DNA from: an uncultured Prevotella sp.
GTDB taxonomy: Bacteria; Bacteroidota; Bacteroidia; Bacteroidales; Bacteroidaceae
NCBI GenBank assembly: GCA_900554835.1
Contig: USJD01000001.1
Coordinates: forward strand, 1-64,000
Reading direction: 5' to 3'
Length of the DNA stretch: 64,000 nt
The notes below the pieces were generated by a model that did no database searches, was not told where the DNA came from, and was given only the letters and a program-made list of their open reading frames with translations. Every line of letters begins with the position of its first letter. Position 1 is the first letter of the stretch. Position numbers and translations under genes: made by a program. Shown piece by piece: positions 8,923-16,647 of the stretch.

Positions 8923-10398
8923 TCAAACTACATCATCCTTAATTTCTTCCTGAGCTTCTTCCATATCAGGGGCCTCAGCCTCTGCCTTTACTAGGCCCTC
9001 AAGGCACTTAAATGCGAAATTCTTATGCTTATAAGCACAGAATTTTGGCTTATTCACAATGCGAACTACAACGCCTTCACGCACATGGGTTTTACCAATG
9101 GGGTCGGGGCCATCGTAATATTTTTCAGCAATAGCTTTAACCCATTCACCGGGCGTACCCTTACGGATAGCTCTCCAAGTGCCCCATTCACCATTACAGT
9201 CATAACACTCTTCTAAGGTTTCATCAGGAGGAATAAAGCCCTTCCACATAACAGGAACAGTCTTACATCCCATCTGCTCACAACGATAACGCATAAAGTC
9301 AGGAGAATACTCTACTACGTCGCCATCTTCATTAGTCATAGTCATACGATAGACATAGAAATCAGATTGCTTAATATCAGGCAAAGGATCTCCAAAGTCA
9401 TAGGGGTTAGGATCACAACCATAAGAGAAAGTCGTAGTCTTACCATACTGTTTTACAAATTCCTTATCGTTGAGCTTCTTATTATCAGCAGTCGCCATAA
9501 TTGGAGCGCCAGTATGAGTAAATCCAACTACTTCATAATAAACCTCTTCACCCTTATGAAGCTTGCCCTCAAAGAACTTAGAATGCGGCTCACGGAATTC
9601 ATTAGAACCATAATACCCGCCATCAAAATTTTCTAGAACAGTACGACGAGTACCAGACACATACCCCCAATCATAAATAGGAGTTGCAGAAACGAGTCCA
9701 AGATCCGCGAACTTCTGAGTCATAGCGCCAACTTTCTTACCAGACATTACCGCATTGAGAGCGGCTTGATAGATACGGTTTGTACATTTATAACCCTTAA
9801 ATACAGGTAAATAGCCAGTGCGCTGAGAAGTACCATGCATCTTTAGAGTGATTTCAATCTGGTCTCCCGCCTGAAAAGCCCCAAGATTATAAGCGAGTTG
9901 TTCAGTATCTGCGTGCTCAGTAAACAGAGGTGCAATATTTATTTTCGTCTTACGAGTATGATTACCATTTGTCTGATGTCCTGTACGAATATTTCGGTGT
10001 GGAATATACTTCGTACAAATTTCATACCCATTAAATGTAGTTATAACGTCTCCCACCATAAGAGTTGAAACATCTCCAAACGATTTGAGACAGCTCAGTG
10101 GCAGAAATAGGCCATCAGACTTCTCACCACGAAGCTTAATAGAGGTTACATTACGCTTATCTGGATCCATATAACCACCAATGTTATTGCCCTCCGCATC
10201 CTTCTTACGAAGCAGATTATTAGCCTCTGCAAATTCCACAGAGAGCTGCCCATCGGTTGGGAAATACACACCAATTTGACCATCAGTATACTCCATACTC
10301 ACACACACAGTATTACCAAAACATTCACCAAGTTGCAGTCTATCAGCATTAGGATGCTTGCGAAGATTTTTAATTGTCGTTACATATGCGTTATACAT
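8923..10398 (-). CDS. RNA ligase, Rnl5/DRB0094-like
   Basis: Residues 1-120 form an OB-like domain whose start (TIKNLRKHPNADRLQLGEC) matches the N-terminal domain of the Deinococcus DRB0094 ligase group. The ligase core follows: nucleotidyl Lys motif KMHGTS near 185, motif IV-like EVVGF near 295, and EGVVVRI plus KHKNFAFK near 450-465. Such enzymes seal RNA nicks or broken ends after AMP transfer. It heads the transcription order of the repair set and is a candidate for joining tRNA exons in this genome. Confidence 0.88.
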   Translation of the reverse strand: MYNAYVTTIKNLRKHPNADRLQLGECFGNTVCVSMEYTDGQIGVYFPTDGQLSVEFAEANNLLRKKDAEGNNIGGYMDPDKRNVTSIKLRGEKSDGLFLPLSCLKSFGDVSTLMVGDVITTFNGYEICTKYIPHRNIRTGHQTNGNHTRKTKINIAPLFTEHADTEQLAYNLGAFQAGDQIEITLKMHGTSQRTGYLPVFKGYKCTNRIYQAALNAVMSGKKVGAMTQKFADLGLVSATPIYDWGYVSGTRRTVLENFDGGYYGSNEFREPHSKFFEGKLHKGEEVYYEVVGFTHTGAPIMATADNKKLNDKEFVKQYGKTTTFSYGCDPNPYDFGDPLPDIKQSDFYVYRMTMTNEDGDVVEYSPDFMRYRCEQMGCKTVPVMWKGFIPPDETLEECYDCNGEWGTWRAIRKGTPGEWVKAIAEKYYDGPDPIGKTHVREGVVVRIVNKPKFCAYKHKNFAFKCLEGLVKAEAEAPDMEEAQEEIKDDVV

Positions 10399-10945
10399 TA
10401 TTTTCTCCTTCCGTTAATTTTGTATTCTTCTTAGTCCATTTCCACTTTATTGGCAGAGTTACAATCTGCTTCTCTCTCATCCAAGGTTTATCCTCTGGAG
10501 CATATTTATCATCTACCCGACTGTTAATTACGAAATCACCAATGATGTATTCATAATCATAGTCCCAAACATGGTCTTTGAAATCAGGAGGTATATTACT
10601 AATATTATAAGTGCCTAGCTGAAAAAGCTTATTTATAATATTTTCAATTGCATCCATTAAGAAAATTAGCGTTCCATCGTGAGTACAAATGTCAGATGTA
10701 AAATACTCAAATTCTGCATCTGGGTCATATCTAAGGGTAATCTTAGTTGTCCCTTTATCTCCTGATAGTGTTTCGCCCTCAAGCATTAGCGTCAGAGAAT
10801 CGTCTTCAACTAAATGGCTCAGGCTCAGTGGTAGCACCTTAAATGGTCGTAGACATAGAGCATTCTCAAATTCTTCTGCTATGAACTCATCTGAGCAATA
10901 GCCATTTTTGATACGGTCTATTATAAATTCTTGAGATTTATTCAT
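10391..10945 (-). CDS. Hypothetical protein, 184 aa
   Basis: A mixed alpha/beta protein with no recognised motif. Its end overlaps the RNA ligase start and its start overlaps the phosphoesterase end, so it is translated with them. The C-terminus is Lys/Thr-rich. Confidence 0.7.
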   Translation of the reverse strand: MNKSQEFIIDRIKNGYCSDEFIAEEFENALCLRPFKVLPLSLSHLVEDDSLTLMLEGETLSGDKGTTKITLRYDPDAEFEYFTSDICTHDGTLIFLMDAIENIINKLFQLGTYNISNIPPDFKDHVWDYDYEYIIGDFVINSRVDDKYAPEDKPWMREKQIVTLPIKWKWTKKNTKLTEGENNV

Positions 10946-11523
10946 ATATCCTCCTGTGCGGCAATAATCTCATCTAGTGTACGGGGCGTATAATCCATCC
11001 ATGGCATCATGCACCCAACGTTATACATCTGGCACTGATGAGCACTATTACCTCTTTGATCATTGACGTAAATATATTTCTTTAGATGCTCCATGAAGTC
11101 GTTCTCGATGGTTGTATGAACATGTCCATAAAGCATATATGTCTTAGGATTATAATCAGCCTTATAAAAAGGAATAGGGTAATGACACATAATTACATGC
11201 TTTCCATTATCGGTAATCTCTTTATAATCCTTGATGTCCTGAAACATACCTTTAAGTTGGGCAGAAGGATTCTTAAGGTCATGATTGCCCTTTATCAACT
11301 GCTTGTTACCCTTGAGCTGTTTAAGAATTTCAATCCACCTATCTTCTTTATCCCAGCAAAAATCACCAAGAATATATACCGTATCTGCATTAGTAACTAC
11401 ACTATTCCAATTATTAATCAGAGCCTGATCCATTTCAGCAACTGTGAAGAATGGACGATTATCAAACTTGATTACATTTCCATGTCCCATGTGCAAATCA
11501 CTAATATAAAAATTCTTTTCCAT
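10942..11523 (-). CDS. Calcineurin-like metallophosphoesterase
   Basis: Has the full metal motif set: SDLHMGH (D and H) at the start, GDFCWD near 53, GNHD near 79, CHYPIP near 112 and GHVHT near 133. About 190 residues, typical of small phage phosphoesterases. It could act on phosphodiesters, cyclic phosphates or nucleotides; RNA end processing is possible given its neighbours. Confidence 0.88.
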   Translation of the reverse strand: MEKNFYISDLHMGHGNVIKFDNRPFFTVAEMDQALINNWNSVVTNADTVYILGDFCWDKEDRWIEILKQLKGNKQLIKGNHDLKNPSAQLKGMFQDIKDYKEITDNGKHVIMCHYPIPFYKADYNPKTYMLYGHVHTTIENDFMEHLKKYIYVNDQRGNSAHQCQMYNVGCMMPWMDYTPRTLDEIIAAQEDI

Positions 11524-11525
11524 AA

Positions 11526-11927
11526 TTAACCCTCATAAGTTTTAAAAAGCTTGCTCAAATTCATACCATTGACCTTTGCTAGACTTACTGCATAATCACA
11601 GATATCTTCATCATCCGTCAATCCTAACTCTTCAGTTAAATAATCTAGAAGAGTATGATAATCCTTACCAGACTCTGACCAACCTATTAGATCATGCCCA
11701 TTAACCCTAAAGAAGTCACAAGCACTTCCTACACGAGCACCCTTAGAATAACAATACCATCCATTAAATTCGCTGTTTTCGTGTGTACTCTCCATAAGAT
11801 TCATAAGGTCAGACTTTTCTATCTCTACCACACTATAAGTTCCACCAGTATAAGTAATGTTAAATGGAATCTTTTCCTCAGTAAGTAGTTTCTTAATATT
11901 GCCCTTTGATAGTATTTCAACCTTCAT
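11526..11927 (-). CDS. Hypothetical protein, 133 aa
   Basis: Compact alpha/beta protein with an acidic helical C-terminus, no known motif. Two-base gap to the phosphoesterase start and one-base contact with the HD gene stop, so it is part of the same run. Confidence 0.7.
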   Translation of the reverse strand: MKVEILSKGNIKKLLTEEKIPFNITYTGGTYSVVEIEKSDLMNLMESTHENSEFNGWYCYSKGARVGSACDFFRVNGHDLIGWSESGKDYHTLLDYLTEELGLTDDEDICDYAVSLAKVNGMNLSKLFKTYEG

Positions 11928-12706
11928 TAAAGTTCATCATCCTCCTCACTAATCTTCTTTTTTACTGCTTTAATTGCATCTCGAACTTCAGTTCTATGAA
12001 TATTCTCTTCTATCCATTGTACGTAATCTGGATGCTTACGATATACATCTATGAGCTTCTGGCCACTATGTTTGCCAAAAGTGAGAGTATACTCATCGGG
12101 ATTAACCACTGTTGTGCGAGGTTTCTCAAGATTCTCAAAATCCATAGTTAGAGTCTTACGTGATGCAAGATAATCCGCAAGATGTACAAGTTCCTGATAT
12201 GTATCTACTGGTTTAGGAAGCCATTCCCCTGTCTTTTTATCTACATTCCACTGCCCCATGTGACTCTCAATGCAATGGGCTATAAATTCTATCTCTTCAT
12301 GATTTAGATACTTACCATCATAATTACGAATAACATCAGCCATTAGTGCGGGGTGATTAAATTTAGTATATTTTGACTTCTCATAATCTGCTTGTGTACC
12401 ACTCTTGCGCCCATCGTGTACAAGACAAGCTACACGGAGCAAATCTCTCGATCTACTTGGAATACCTTTATTGTACTGCTCAAGTTCCAGAAAGAAGTTC
12501 ATAAATCTAACGACTGCCATCTGGTGGCGCATAAGACCGCCTTCACCAAGGCTATAAGCTGGATGGTACTTTCCAGTACTCGAAGCTCCTACATGCCATA
12601 TATACTCAGGCAGGTCATCAAGCAAAACGATTGCAAATTCTTTAATATCTGGGTTTTCAAATGTATTTAGAATTGGTTCCAATAGTTTCTGGCGTTCACC
12701 ATTCAT
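11927..12706 (-). CDS. HD-domain phosphohydrolase with ExoX C-terminal-like module
   Basis: Residues about 50-190 (from MNGERQ) carry an HD domain: GLMRHQ, CLVHDGRKSG, FNHPALM and CIESHMGQW supply the metal ligands. The last 60 residues (YTLTFGKHSGQKL..V....PDYVQW) match the short module found at the C-terminus of exonuclease X-like and DUF3820 proteins. The start at 12706 is chosen since GGAGG lies nine bases ahead. Likely a nucleotide or nucleic-acid phosphohydrolase. Confidence 0.8.
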   Translation of the reverse strand: MNGERQKLLEPILNTFENPDIKEFAIVLLDDLPEYIWHVGASSTGKYHPAYSLGEGGLMRHQMAVVRFMNFFLELEQYNKGIPSRSRDLLRVACLVHDGRKSGTQADYEKSKYTKFNHPALMADVIRNYDGKYLNHEEIEFIAHCIESHMGQWNVDKKTGEWLPKPVDTYQELVHLADYLASRKTLTMDFENLEKPRTTVVNPDEYTLTFGKHSGQKLIDVYRKHPDYVQWIEENIHRTEVRDAIKAVKKKISEEDDEL

Positions 12707-12869
12707 TGTCTTCATCCTCCACGTAATCAACTAATTTTTCAACTTTTCCACAGCCGTCACATTCTTCTACATACGGCGTAAACACAATACGGTTAATATT
12801 CTTCTTTGATAGCTTATGTTTCTTTAGAAAACATTTCTTGCAATAACAACCATAATCTGTCTCACTCAT
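12696..12869 (-). CDS. Small zinc-ribbon-like protein
   Basis: Start at MSETDYGC, behind an AAGGA-type site; the longer frame upstream lacks one. CYCKKC and CDGC form two Cys pairs about 30 residues apart, typical of a zinc ribbon. Acidic tail. Function unknown. Confidence 0.7.
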   Translation of the reverse strand: MSETDYGCYCKKCFLKKHKLSKKNINRIVFTPYVEECDGCGKVEKLVDYVEDEDNEW

Positions 12870-12885
12870 TTTTGTAATCCTTTCT

Positions 12886-13299
12886 TTAATCAAATATTTC
12901 TTGTATATAACTATTATCACCAGTATAATAGACTTTTTTAATGCCAAGCTGTTTTATAAGCTTCTGGCAACTTGGGCAGGGCCTTGCAAGAGACTTTTGT
13001 CCATTCCTTAGCTCTCTATAAATATAAAGGCTACATTTTTTCCAATTGATATCCTTATGATTCAATAGTGGCAAAAGAGCATCCACTTCTGCGTGAAGAA
13101 AATGATGCGTATCTTCTGAAAATCTTTCTCGGTTCAGTTCTTTCTGGAGAGGATTTGTTTTGGTTGAATTAAAACCACTCGAAATGATATGATGTCCATC
13201 TGTTACTACACATCCCATATGGACTCTCGGAAAATTAGACATCGTACTTGCTGCTTTAGCTGCATTAAAATAAGCTTTATCTCTTTTGCTCAGTTCCAT
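12886..13299 (-). CDS. Cytidine/deoxycytidylate deaminase-like protein
   Basis: Contains the zinc motif HAEVDALL near residue 67 and PCPSC near residue 102, matching (H/C)AE and PCxxC of the deaminase family. Length fits dCMP/ComE-type or bifunctional-deaminase-like phage enzymes. Probably makes dUMP for dTTP supply, though RNA deamination cannot be excluded. First gene behind the promoter at 13.31 kb. Confidence 0.85.
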   Translation of the reverse strand: MELSKRDKAYFNAAKAASTMSNFPRVHMGCVVTDGHHIISSGFNSTKTNPLQKELNRERFSEDTHHFLHAEVDALLPLLNHKDINWKKCSLYIYRELRNGQKSLARPCPSCQKLIKQLGIKKVYYTGDNSYIQEIFD

Positions 13300-13310
13300 A
13301 ATTACTCCCA

Positions 13311-13355
13311 TTAATTTTGTACTGTTATAATAGCACAGTACTTACATTTTGTCAA
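13311..13355 (-). promoter_or_regulatory. Promoter with conserved leader motif (deaminase unit)
   Basis: Minus strand TTGACA 13350-13355, 17 bp, TATTAT 13327-13332, then ACAGTACAAAATTAA. The -35 box lies inside or next to the end of the desulfurase gene's coding sequence. Confidence 0.85.
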
Positions 13356-14440
13356 GCCCCTCTGAGCTGAGAAATTAAGCCAGTCATAATCTTAATAGCA
13401 TAATCTATTTCTTCTTCTGTATTTTGTCTACCAAGAGTAATACGAACACTACTTAACGCTTCTTCATTTGAAAGTCCTATTACCTTGAGTACATGACTAG
13501 GAGTTGCAATACCTTCATTACAAGCACTACCACTTGAAATACAGATACCATGCAGCCCACACATTGTAACAAAGTCCGCTCCCTTAACACCATCAATACG
13601 AACATTAATATTAGAACATATTCTTTGCTCAGGATCACCATTAAGATAAACCCCATCGATTGATAGCAGAGCATTTTTCAGTTTATTACTAAGTTTAATG
13701 ATATGCTCCGTATCTTCTTCCATATGAGTAATAGAATCTTCTAGAGCTGCAGCCATTGATAGAATCCCAAGTATATTTTCTGTTCCTCCACGTTTCGAAA
13801 ATTCTTGCTTGCCACCATAAATCAGGGGGAGCATTTCTATTCCTTCTTTGACATAAAGGAATCCAATACCCTTCATTGCGCCAAACTTATGCCCGGAAGC
13901 AGACATCATATCAATATGCATATCTTTCACGTTAATAGGAATGTGCCCCATAGCTTGGACTGCATCAGTATGAAATATCATACCATGATTATGAGCAAAG
14001 TCTGCCATTTGATATATAGGCTGAATAGTGCCTATTTCGTTGTTTACTGCCATGCAAGAAATAATATCTGCAATTTCAAGTGGTTCTATATCATCAGGAG
14101 CTGATATTCCAAAACTTGAGACATCTACTATTCCATTATTCTCAACATTATATTTAAAACTAGGCTGTATAGCATGATGCTCAATGTTACTTGCAATTGA
14201 AATACTACATTCCAATGCCCAAGTATCAGCTTCAGATCCCCCACTTGTAAAATATATTTCTGTCGGCTTTGCCCCAATTAGTGAAGCAATTTTTTCTCTA
14301 GCATCTTCAATAAGATTTTTAGAAATTCTTCCCCATTCATAAGAGCTGCTTGGATTGCCATAATTATCTAAGTGCTCTATAATTGTTTGTTTCGCTGCAT
14401 TACACAAAGGGGTCGTGGCAGCATTATCAAGATAAATCAT
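13352..14440 (-). CDS. Cysteine desulfurase (NifS/IscS-like)
   Basis: Starts MIYLDNAATTP, the classical opening of class V PLP enzymes. The PLP Lys lies in SASGHKFGAMKG near residue 196, GGTENI follows, and SSGSACNEG near residue 320 carries the catalytic Cys on a flexible loop. These enzymes take sulfur from cysteine for Fe-S clusters or thio-modified tRNA. A phage copy beside a large tRNA cluster suggests tRNA thiolation or supply of Fe-S clusters to the radical SAM protein; no partner thiolase is visible. Confidence 0.92.
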   Translation of the reverse strand: MIYLDNAATTPLCNAAKQTIIEHLDNYGNPSSSYEWGRISKNLIEDAREKIASLIGAKPTEIYFTSGGSEADTWALECSISIASNIEHHAIQPSFKYNVENNGIVDVSSFGISAPDDIEPLEIADIISCMAVNNEIGTIQPIYQMADFAHNHGMIFHTDAVQAMGHIPINVKDMHIDMMSASGHKFGAMKGIGFLYVKEGIEMLPLIYGGKQEFSKRGGTENILGILSMAAALEDSITHMEEDTEHIIKLSNKLKNALLSIDGVYLNGDPEQRICSNINVRIDGVKGADFVTMCGLHGICISSGSACNEGIATPSHVLKVIGLSNEEALSSVRITLGRQNTEEEIDYAIKIMTGLISQLRGA

Positions 14441-14451
14441 ATTAACCTCCT

Positions 14452-14496
14452 TTAATTTTGTATTGTAATCATAACATATATCTTGTCATATGTCAA
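14452..14496 (-). promoter_or_regulatory. Promoter with conserved leader motif (desulfurase)
   Basis: Minus strand TTGACA 14491-14496, 17 bp, TATGAT 14468-14473, then ACAATACAAAATTAA and AGGAGG before the desulfurase ATG. Confidence 0.85.
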
Positions 14497-14503
14497 GGGG
14501 TAT

Positions 14504-14535
14504 ATAAAGAAAACGCCTCGAATTCGAAGCGTTTA
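14504..14535 (-). terminator. Rho-independent terminator after the tRNA cluster
   Basis: Minus strand AAACGC-TTCG-AATT-CGAG-GCGTTTTCTTT: a stem of about ten pairs with the central AATT and a T-rich tail. It lies between the last tRNA gene and the desulfurase promoter. Confidence 0.75.
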
Positions 14536-14538
14536 AAT

Positions 14539-14615
14539 TGGAGTCGCATAAGGGATTCGAACCCTCCCCTACAGCTTGGAAGGCTGTCATGCTAACCGCT
14601 AGACACTAATGCGAC
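14539..14615 (-). tRNA. tRNA-Gly(TCC)
   Basis: Acceptor GTCGCAT/ATGCGAC, anticodon stem ACAGC/GCTGT, loop CTTCCAA, T-loop TTCGAAT, CCA encoded. No insertion. Confidence 0.92.
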
Positions 14616-14618
14616 ATA

Positions 14619-14693
14619 TGGCTGGGGTAGTGTGATTCGAACACACGCATACAGGAGTCAAAGTCCTGTGCCTTACCGCTTGGCGATACCCCA
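14619..14693 (-). tRNA. tRNA-Gln(TTG)
   Basis: Acceptor TGGGGTA/TACCCCA, anticodon stem CAGGA/TCCTG with loop CTTTGAC, discriminator G and encoded CCA. Confidence 0.92.
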
Positions 14694-14698
14694 ATATA

Positions 14699-14839
14699 TG
14701 GTGCGCCACCGGGGTAACGATCCCCGCACTCCCTGCTTAATGGTGGAGATAGTAGATACTGCCCCTACTTAACTTAAAGTTTAAGTTGTTTCTAAAACTT
14801 ATCCCCAAGGCAGGTGCTCTTCCTCTGAGCTAGTGGCGC
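14699..14839 (-). tRNA. tRNA-Lys(TTT) with a 66-nt intron-like insertion
   Basis: Acceptor GCGCCAC/GTGGCGC, D-arm GCTC/GAGC, anticodon stem CCTGC/GCAGG, T-stem CGGGG/CCCCG and encoded CCA are intact, but 66 nt (14741-14806) split the anticodon loop. Removing it leaves loop CTTTTAA, the standard Lys loop, i.e. a break after T34. The insertion starts GGGGATA, which pairs with TATCTCC near its end, and ends ACCA; inside are an A/T hairpin and a GTAG-GGGCAGTAT-CTAC hairpin. Too short for a group I or II intron. Exon joining is inferred from the restored loop. Confidence 0.85.
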
Positions 14840-14845
14840 ATAATG

Positions 14846-14921
14846 TGGAGCTGCCAGACGGATTCGAACCCCCGACCTAGTGATTACAAATCACTCGCTC
14901 TACCAACTGAGCTATGACAGC
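14846..14921 (-). tRNA. tRNA-Thr(TGT)
   Basis: Acceptor GCTGTCA/TGGCAGC (one wobble), anticodon stem GTGAT/ATCAC with loop TTGTAAT, encoded CCA. The T-stem has one mismatch. A hairpin with loop GAAAGA sits just upstream. Confidence 0.88.
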
Positions 14922-14947
14922 AGATCTCCCCGTCTTTCCGAGGTGTC

Positions 14948-15016
14948 AATCACACTTTTACACTAATAATCTTAAATTATTCTCTAATAGGAAGATGATA
15001 TCAATCTTGTGTGATT
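14948..15016 (-). ncRNA. Stem-closed element between tRNA genes
   Basis: AATCACAC and GTGTGATT close a 69-nt segment that contains an inner AATAAT-TTAAG-ATTATT hairpin. No tRNA T-loop or reading frame is seen. It may be a small structured RNA or a spacer fold. Confidence 0.35.
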
Positions 15017-15028
15017 ACCTTTTATGTG

Positions 15029-15097
15029 AGGTCTTAATTGGAATCGAACCAATACCTACCCCACCATGGGGCCGATCTGCCATTGAACTATAAGACC
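15029..15097 (-). tRNA. tRNA-like gene with an abnormal anticodon arm
   Basis: Acceptor GGTCTTA/TAAGACC, T-arm ATTGG-TTCGATT-CCAAT and a D-arm GTTC..GATC are tRNA-like, but the anticodon arm is GCCCC-ATGGT-GGGGT with a five-base loop and no normal anticodon. CCA is not encoded. Could be a degenerate tRNA or a tRNA-like regulatory RNA. Confidence 0.55.
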
Positions 15098-15103
15098 ATA
15101 TTA

Positions 15104-15204
15104 TGGGAGATTGAAGGAGCGAACCTCGCTGTTATCTCGTCAGGTGGAGCCCTGAGTTCCCAGTTAAGCGGAATCAAACCACACTGCACCAAGTTGTATC
15201 TCCC
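15104..15204 (-). ncRNA. Unusual tRNA-like element, 101 nt
   Basis: GGGAGAT and ATCTCCC close it like an acceptor stem, and a T-arm-like GAGG-TTCGCTC-CTTC lies at the 3' side. Inside are a second T-arm-like fold (GTGG-TTTGATT-CCGC), a hairpin TCAGG-GCTCCA-CCTGA and GATAACAGCG. No consistent cloverleaf with an anticodon could be drawn. Confidence 0.4.
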
Positions 15205-15401
15205 ATATAAAGTGCCGAGCCAAGTTCTCGGCATGGCATATTTAACGTGGTTTTTAGAATGTCTCAAAGAAAGCTTTCACCACAAACTTGACACTTGTTA
15301 TAAGGCTGTCTATCAAATTCCATTTAACTACCGCCATTCGCAGCCAGCATAGGCATCAAAGCCGATTACTAGCAAGCCGTCTCGTAGCACCTTATTTATT
15401 A
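15205..15401. other. Intergenic stretch with one strong hairpin
   Basis: Holds GCCGAG-CCAAGTT-CTCGGC (about 15213-15233, no T-run) and a 27-codon minus-strand frame (15254-15337) with hydrophobic residues but no ribosome site. Nothing else is recognised. Confidence 0.4.
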
Positions 15402-15476
15402 TGGAGGCTCAGGAGAATTACGATATCTCGACCTTGCGGTTAACAGCCGCACGCTCTGCCTCTGAGCTACTGAGCC
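15402..15476 (-). tRNA. tRNA-Asn(GTT)
   Basis: Acceptor GGCTCAG/CTGAGCC, D-arm GCTC/GAGC, anticodon stem TGCGG/CCGCA with loop CTGTTAA, encoded CCA. The T-loop ATCGTAA and one T-stem mismatch are atypical. A second Asn(GTT) gene with an insertion lies at 20.64 kb. Confidence 0.88.
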
Positions 15477-15493
15477 ATATTAAAATGTACTGT

Positions 15494-15568
15494 GTTCTTG
15501 CTGTTGAGTGGTGTAGTGTATGGCGTGTTAATTTAAACTGCTCTTCCTTATCTCCGCAGTACAAGAAC
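15494..15568 (-). ncRNA. Stem-closed RNA element with ACAGCA motif
   Basis: GTTCTTG and CAAGAAC form a seven-pair closing stem followed by TA, as in a tRNA acceptor, but there is no T-loop. ACAGCA leads directly into the 3' strand, the same position as in the tRNA insertions. Confidence 0.45.
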
Positions 15569-15899
15569 TTTATTTCAACGCCTTGGCATCAGTACAAACC
15601 TATAATATATCTGCCATTCCGGGAATTGATACGGCCTTTTTCATCCGACACCCTACTTCTGTTCCTTAACTTCCCCTTGACGAGAAAGCTGTTCAATGTT
15701 CTCAGATATAATTATTTTTAAAAATTGAGAAGGCACCGCAACACCCTCTCACTGCAAGAGCGGATGAATAATAAATGCAATATTCACAACTTCAACTTAC
15801 ATAATTCTCATTCATTTTTAATTTTCTTTTATATTTCTGAAGACCTTCTGTCAACAAATCCAACTTACAAAAAGTTTTTGTCAATGAATAGTCTTTAAA
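15569..15899. other. Non-coding stretch upstream of the first tRNA block
   Basis: No supported gene. It holds an A/T-rich leader and promoter-like boxes at 15.83-15.85 kb on the minus strand, suggesting that the tRNAs at 14.5-15.5 kb start transcription here. Confidence 0.45.
15828..15854 (-). promoter_or_regulatory. Promoter-like boxes for the left tRNA block
   Basis: Minus strand TTGACA 15849-15854 and TATAAA 15828-15833. The 15-bp spacing is short (TAAAAG two bases further gives 17), so it is a candidate only. Confidence 0.45.
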
Positions 15900-15987
15900 T
15901 GGCGCGGAGCCTTGGACACGAACCAAATAGCCGAATAGCTACACATCGCTTAGCAGGCGAGTCCAGCACCTTACTGGTTGACTCCGC
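15900..15987 (-). tRNA. tRNA-Ser(GCT), copy 1
   Basis: Class II tRNA: acceptor GCGGAGT/GCTCCGC, anticodon loop CTGCTAA on TCGC/GCGA, long variable arm, T-loop TTCGTGT and encoded GCCA. Confidence 0.88.
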
Positions 15988-15991
15988 ATAC

Positions 15992-16080
15992 TGGCGCGGG
16001 ACGGAGGTGTCGATCCCCACAAGCTTTCACCTGCCCACGGTTTTCAAGACCGGTCTCAGAGCCGTCTGAGTTCGTCCCGC
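15992..16080 (-). tRNA. tRNA-Ser(TGA)
   Basis: Class II tRNA: acceptor GCGGGAC/GTCCCGC, loop CTTGAAA on CCGGT/ACCGT (one mismatch), variable arm with an AAGC-type hairpin, encoded GCCA. Confidence 0.9.
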
Positions 16081-16217
16081 ATATATGTTCACACTCTTTA
16101 AGATTCTCTGTGAACTGAACTACGAGATGTTTCCTCCTTAAATTACTCATGCACTTTCATTTAATTTGGCTGATTAAAGTCCAGCAATGCTAAACGAACT
16201 TTCTCATACTTGGACTC

Positions 16218-16303
16218 TGGCGCGGAGCAGAGGACGCGAACCCCATGGCTTTCACCACGCATCCCTTAGCAGGGGAGCTTTAGACCTTCTAAATTTACTC
16301 CGC
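16218..16303 (-). tRNA. tRNA-Ser(GCT), copy 2
   Basis: Class II tRNA with anticodon loop CTGCTAA on CTCCC/GGGAT-like stem, variable arm GCGTGG..CCATG, T-loop TTCGCGT and encoded GCCA. It repeats the anticodon of copy 1 with a different body. Confidence 0.88.
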
Positions 16304-16323
16304 ATATTTGAAATCTAGCCCCA

Positions 16324-16453
16324 ATCCCATATTCGAACAGGCTAGTGGTGCGCCCAAACATTTACCATTTGGATATTGCCAATTGTGCAATTCCAGCTAG
16401 ATAAACAGCCTTTTTATACGCACGTTCCCATTATCCAACTAAGCTAAAGGGAT
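16324..16453 (-). ncRNA. tRNA-like element with insertion, not assignable
   Basis: The 5' part ATCCCTTTAGCTTAGTTGGATA is a clear acceptor/D-arm start and the 3' part has a T-loop-like TTCGAAT next to ATGGGAT, giving six of seven acceptor pairs. Between them GTGCG and CGCAC pair, and CCAAA-CATTTACCA-TTTGG forms a hairpin (plus-strand reading). A T-stem is missing, so no tRNA identity is given. It may be a decayed or heavily interrupted tRNA. Confidence 0.4.
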
Positions 16454-16461
16454 ATAAAAAC

Positions 16462-16505
16462 GTATTTATTAGTTTTGAATGACGAAATCAAAAGTTAATA
16501 AATAC
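16462..16505 (-). terminator. Long A/T hairpin, possible terminator
   Basis: GTATTTATTA and TAATAAATAC form ten pairs, extended by TTTTGA/TCAAAA, followed on the minus strand by GTTTTT. It stands just upstream of the tRNA-like element. Confidence 0.4.
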
Positions 16506-16513
16506 TCAGTATT

Positions 16514-16567
16514 AACCAAAATAAAGTACCATTTCTGGGGGTTGTCATCCCACTACGTACTTTGGTT
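16514..16567 (-). ncRNA. Stem-closed element
   Basis: AACCAAAGTAC..GTACTTTATTTTGGTT encloses a GGG/CCC hairpin. No frame or tRNA features. Part of the series of small folds between tRNA genes. Confidence 0.3.
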
Positions 16568-16600
16568 CTTCTAAACAACGGATTTTATGTTTGTTCAAAG

Positions 16601-16644
16601 GTCTTACGGGTTGCGCTTGCTACTGTATCAGAGGCGTGTAAGAC
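16601..16644 (-). ncRNA. Stem-closed element with ACAGTA
   Basis: GTCTTAC and GTAAGAC form a seven-pair closing stem around a 30-nt interior containing GATACAGTAGCAAG. It lies immediately downstream of the tRNA-like gene at 16.65 kb. Confidence 0.35.
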
Positions 16645-16647
16645 TCT

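Noticed and set aside
15254..15337. 27-codon hydrophobic frame as a gene
   Set aside because: No ribosome site, no stop-start coupling, and it lies in a structured-RNA region.
15361..15395. GCTAGTAATCG match to 16S rRNA
   Set aside because: An 11-base match is expected by chance in 64 kb against a 1.5-kb gene, and flanks do not align.
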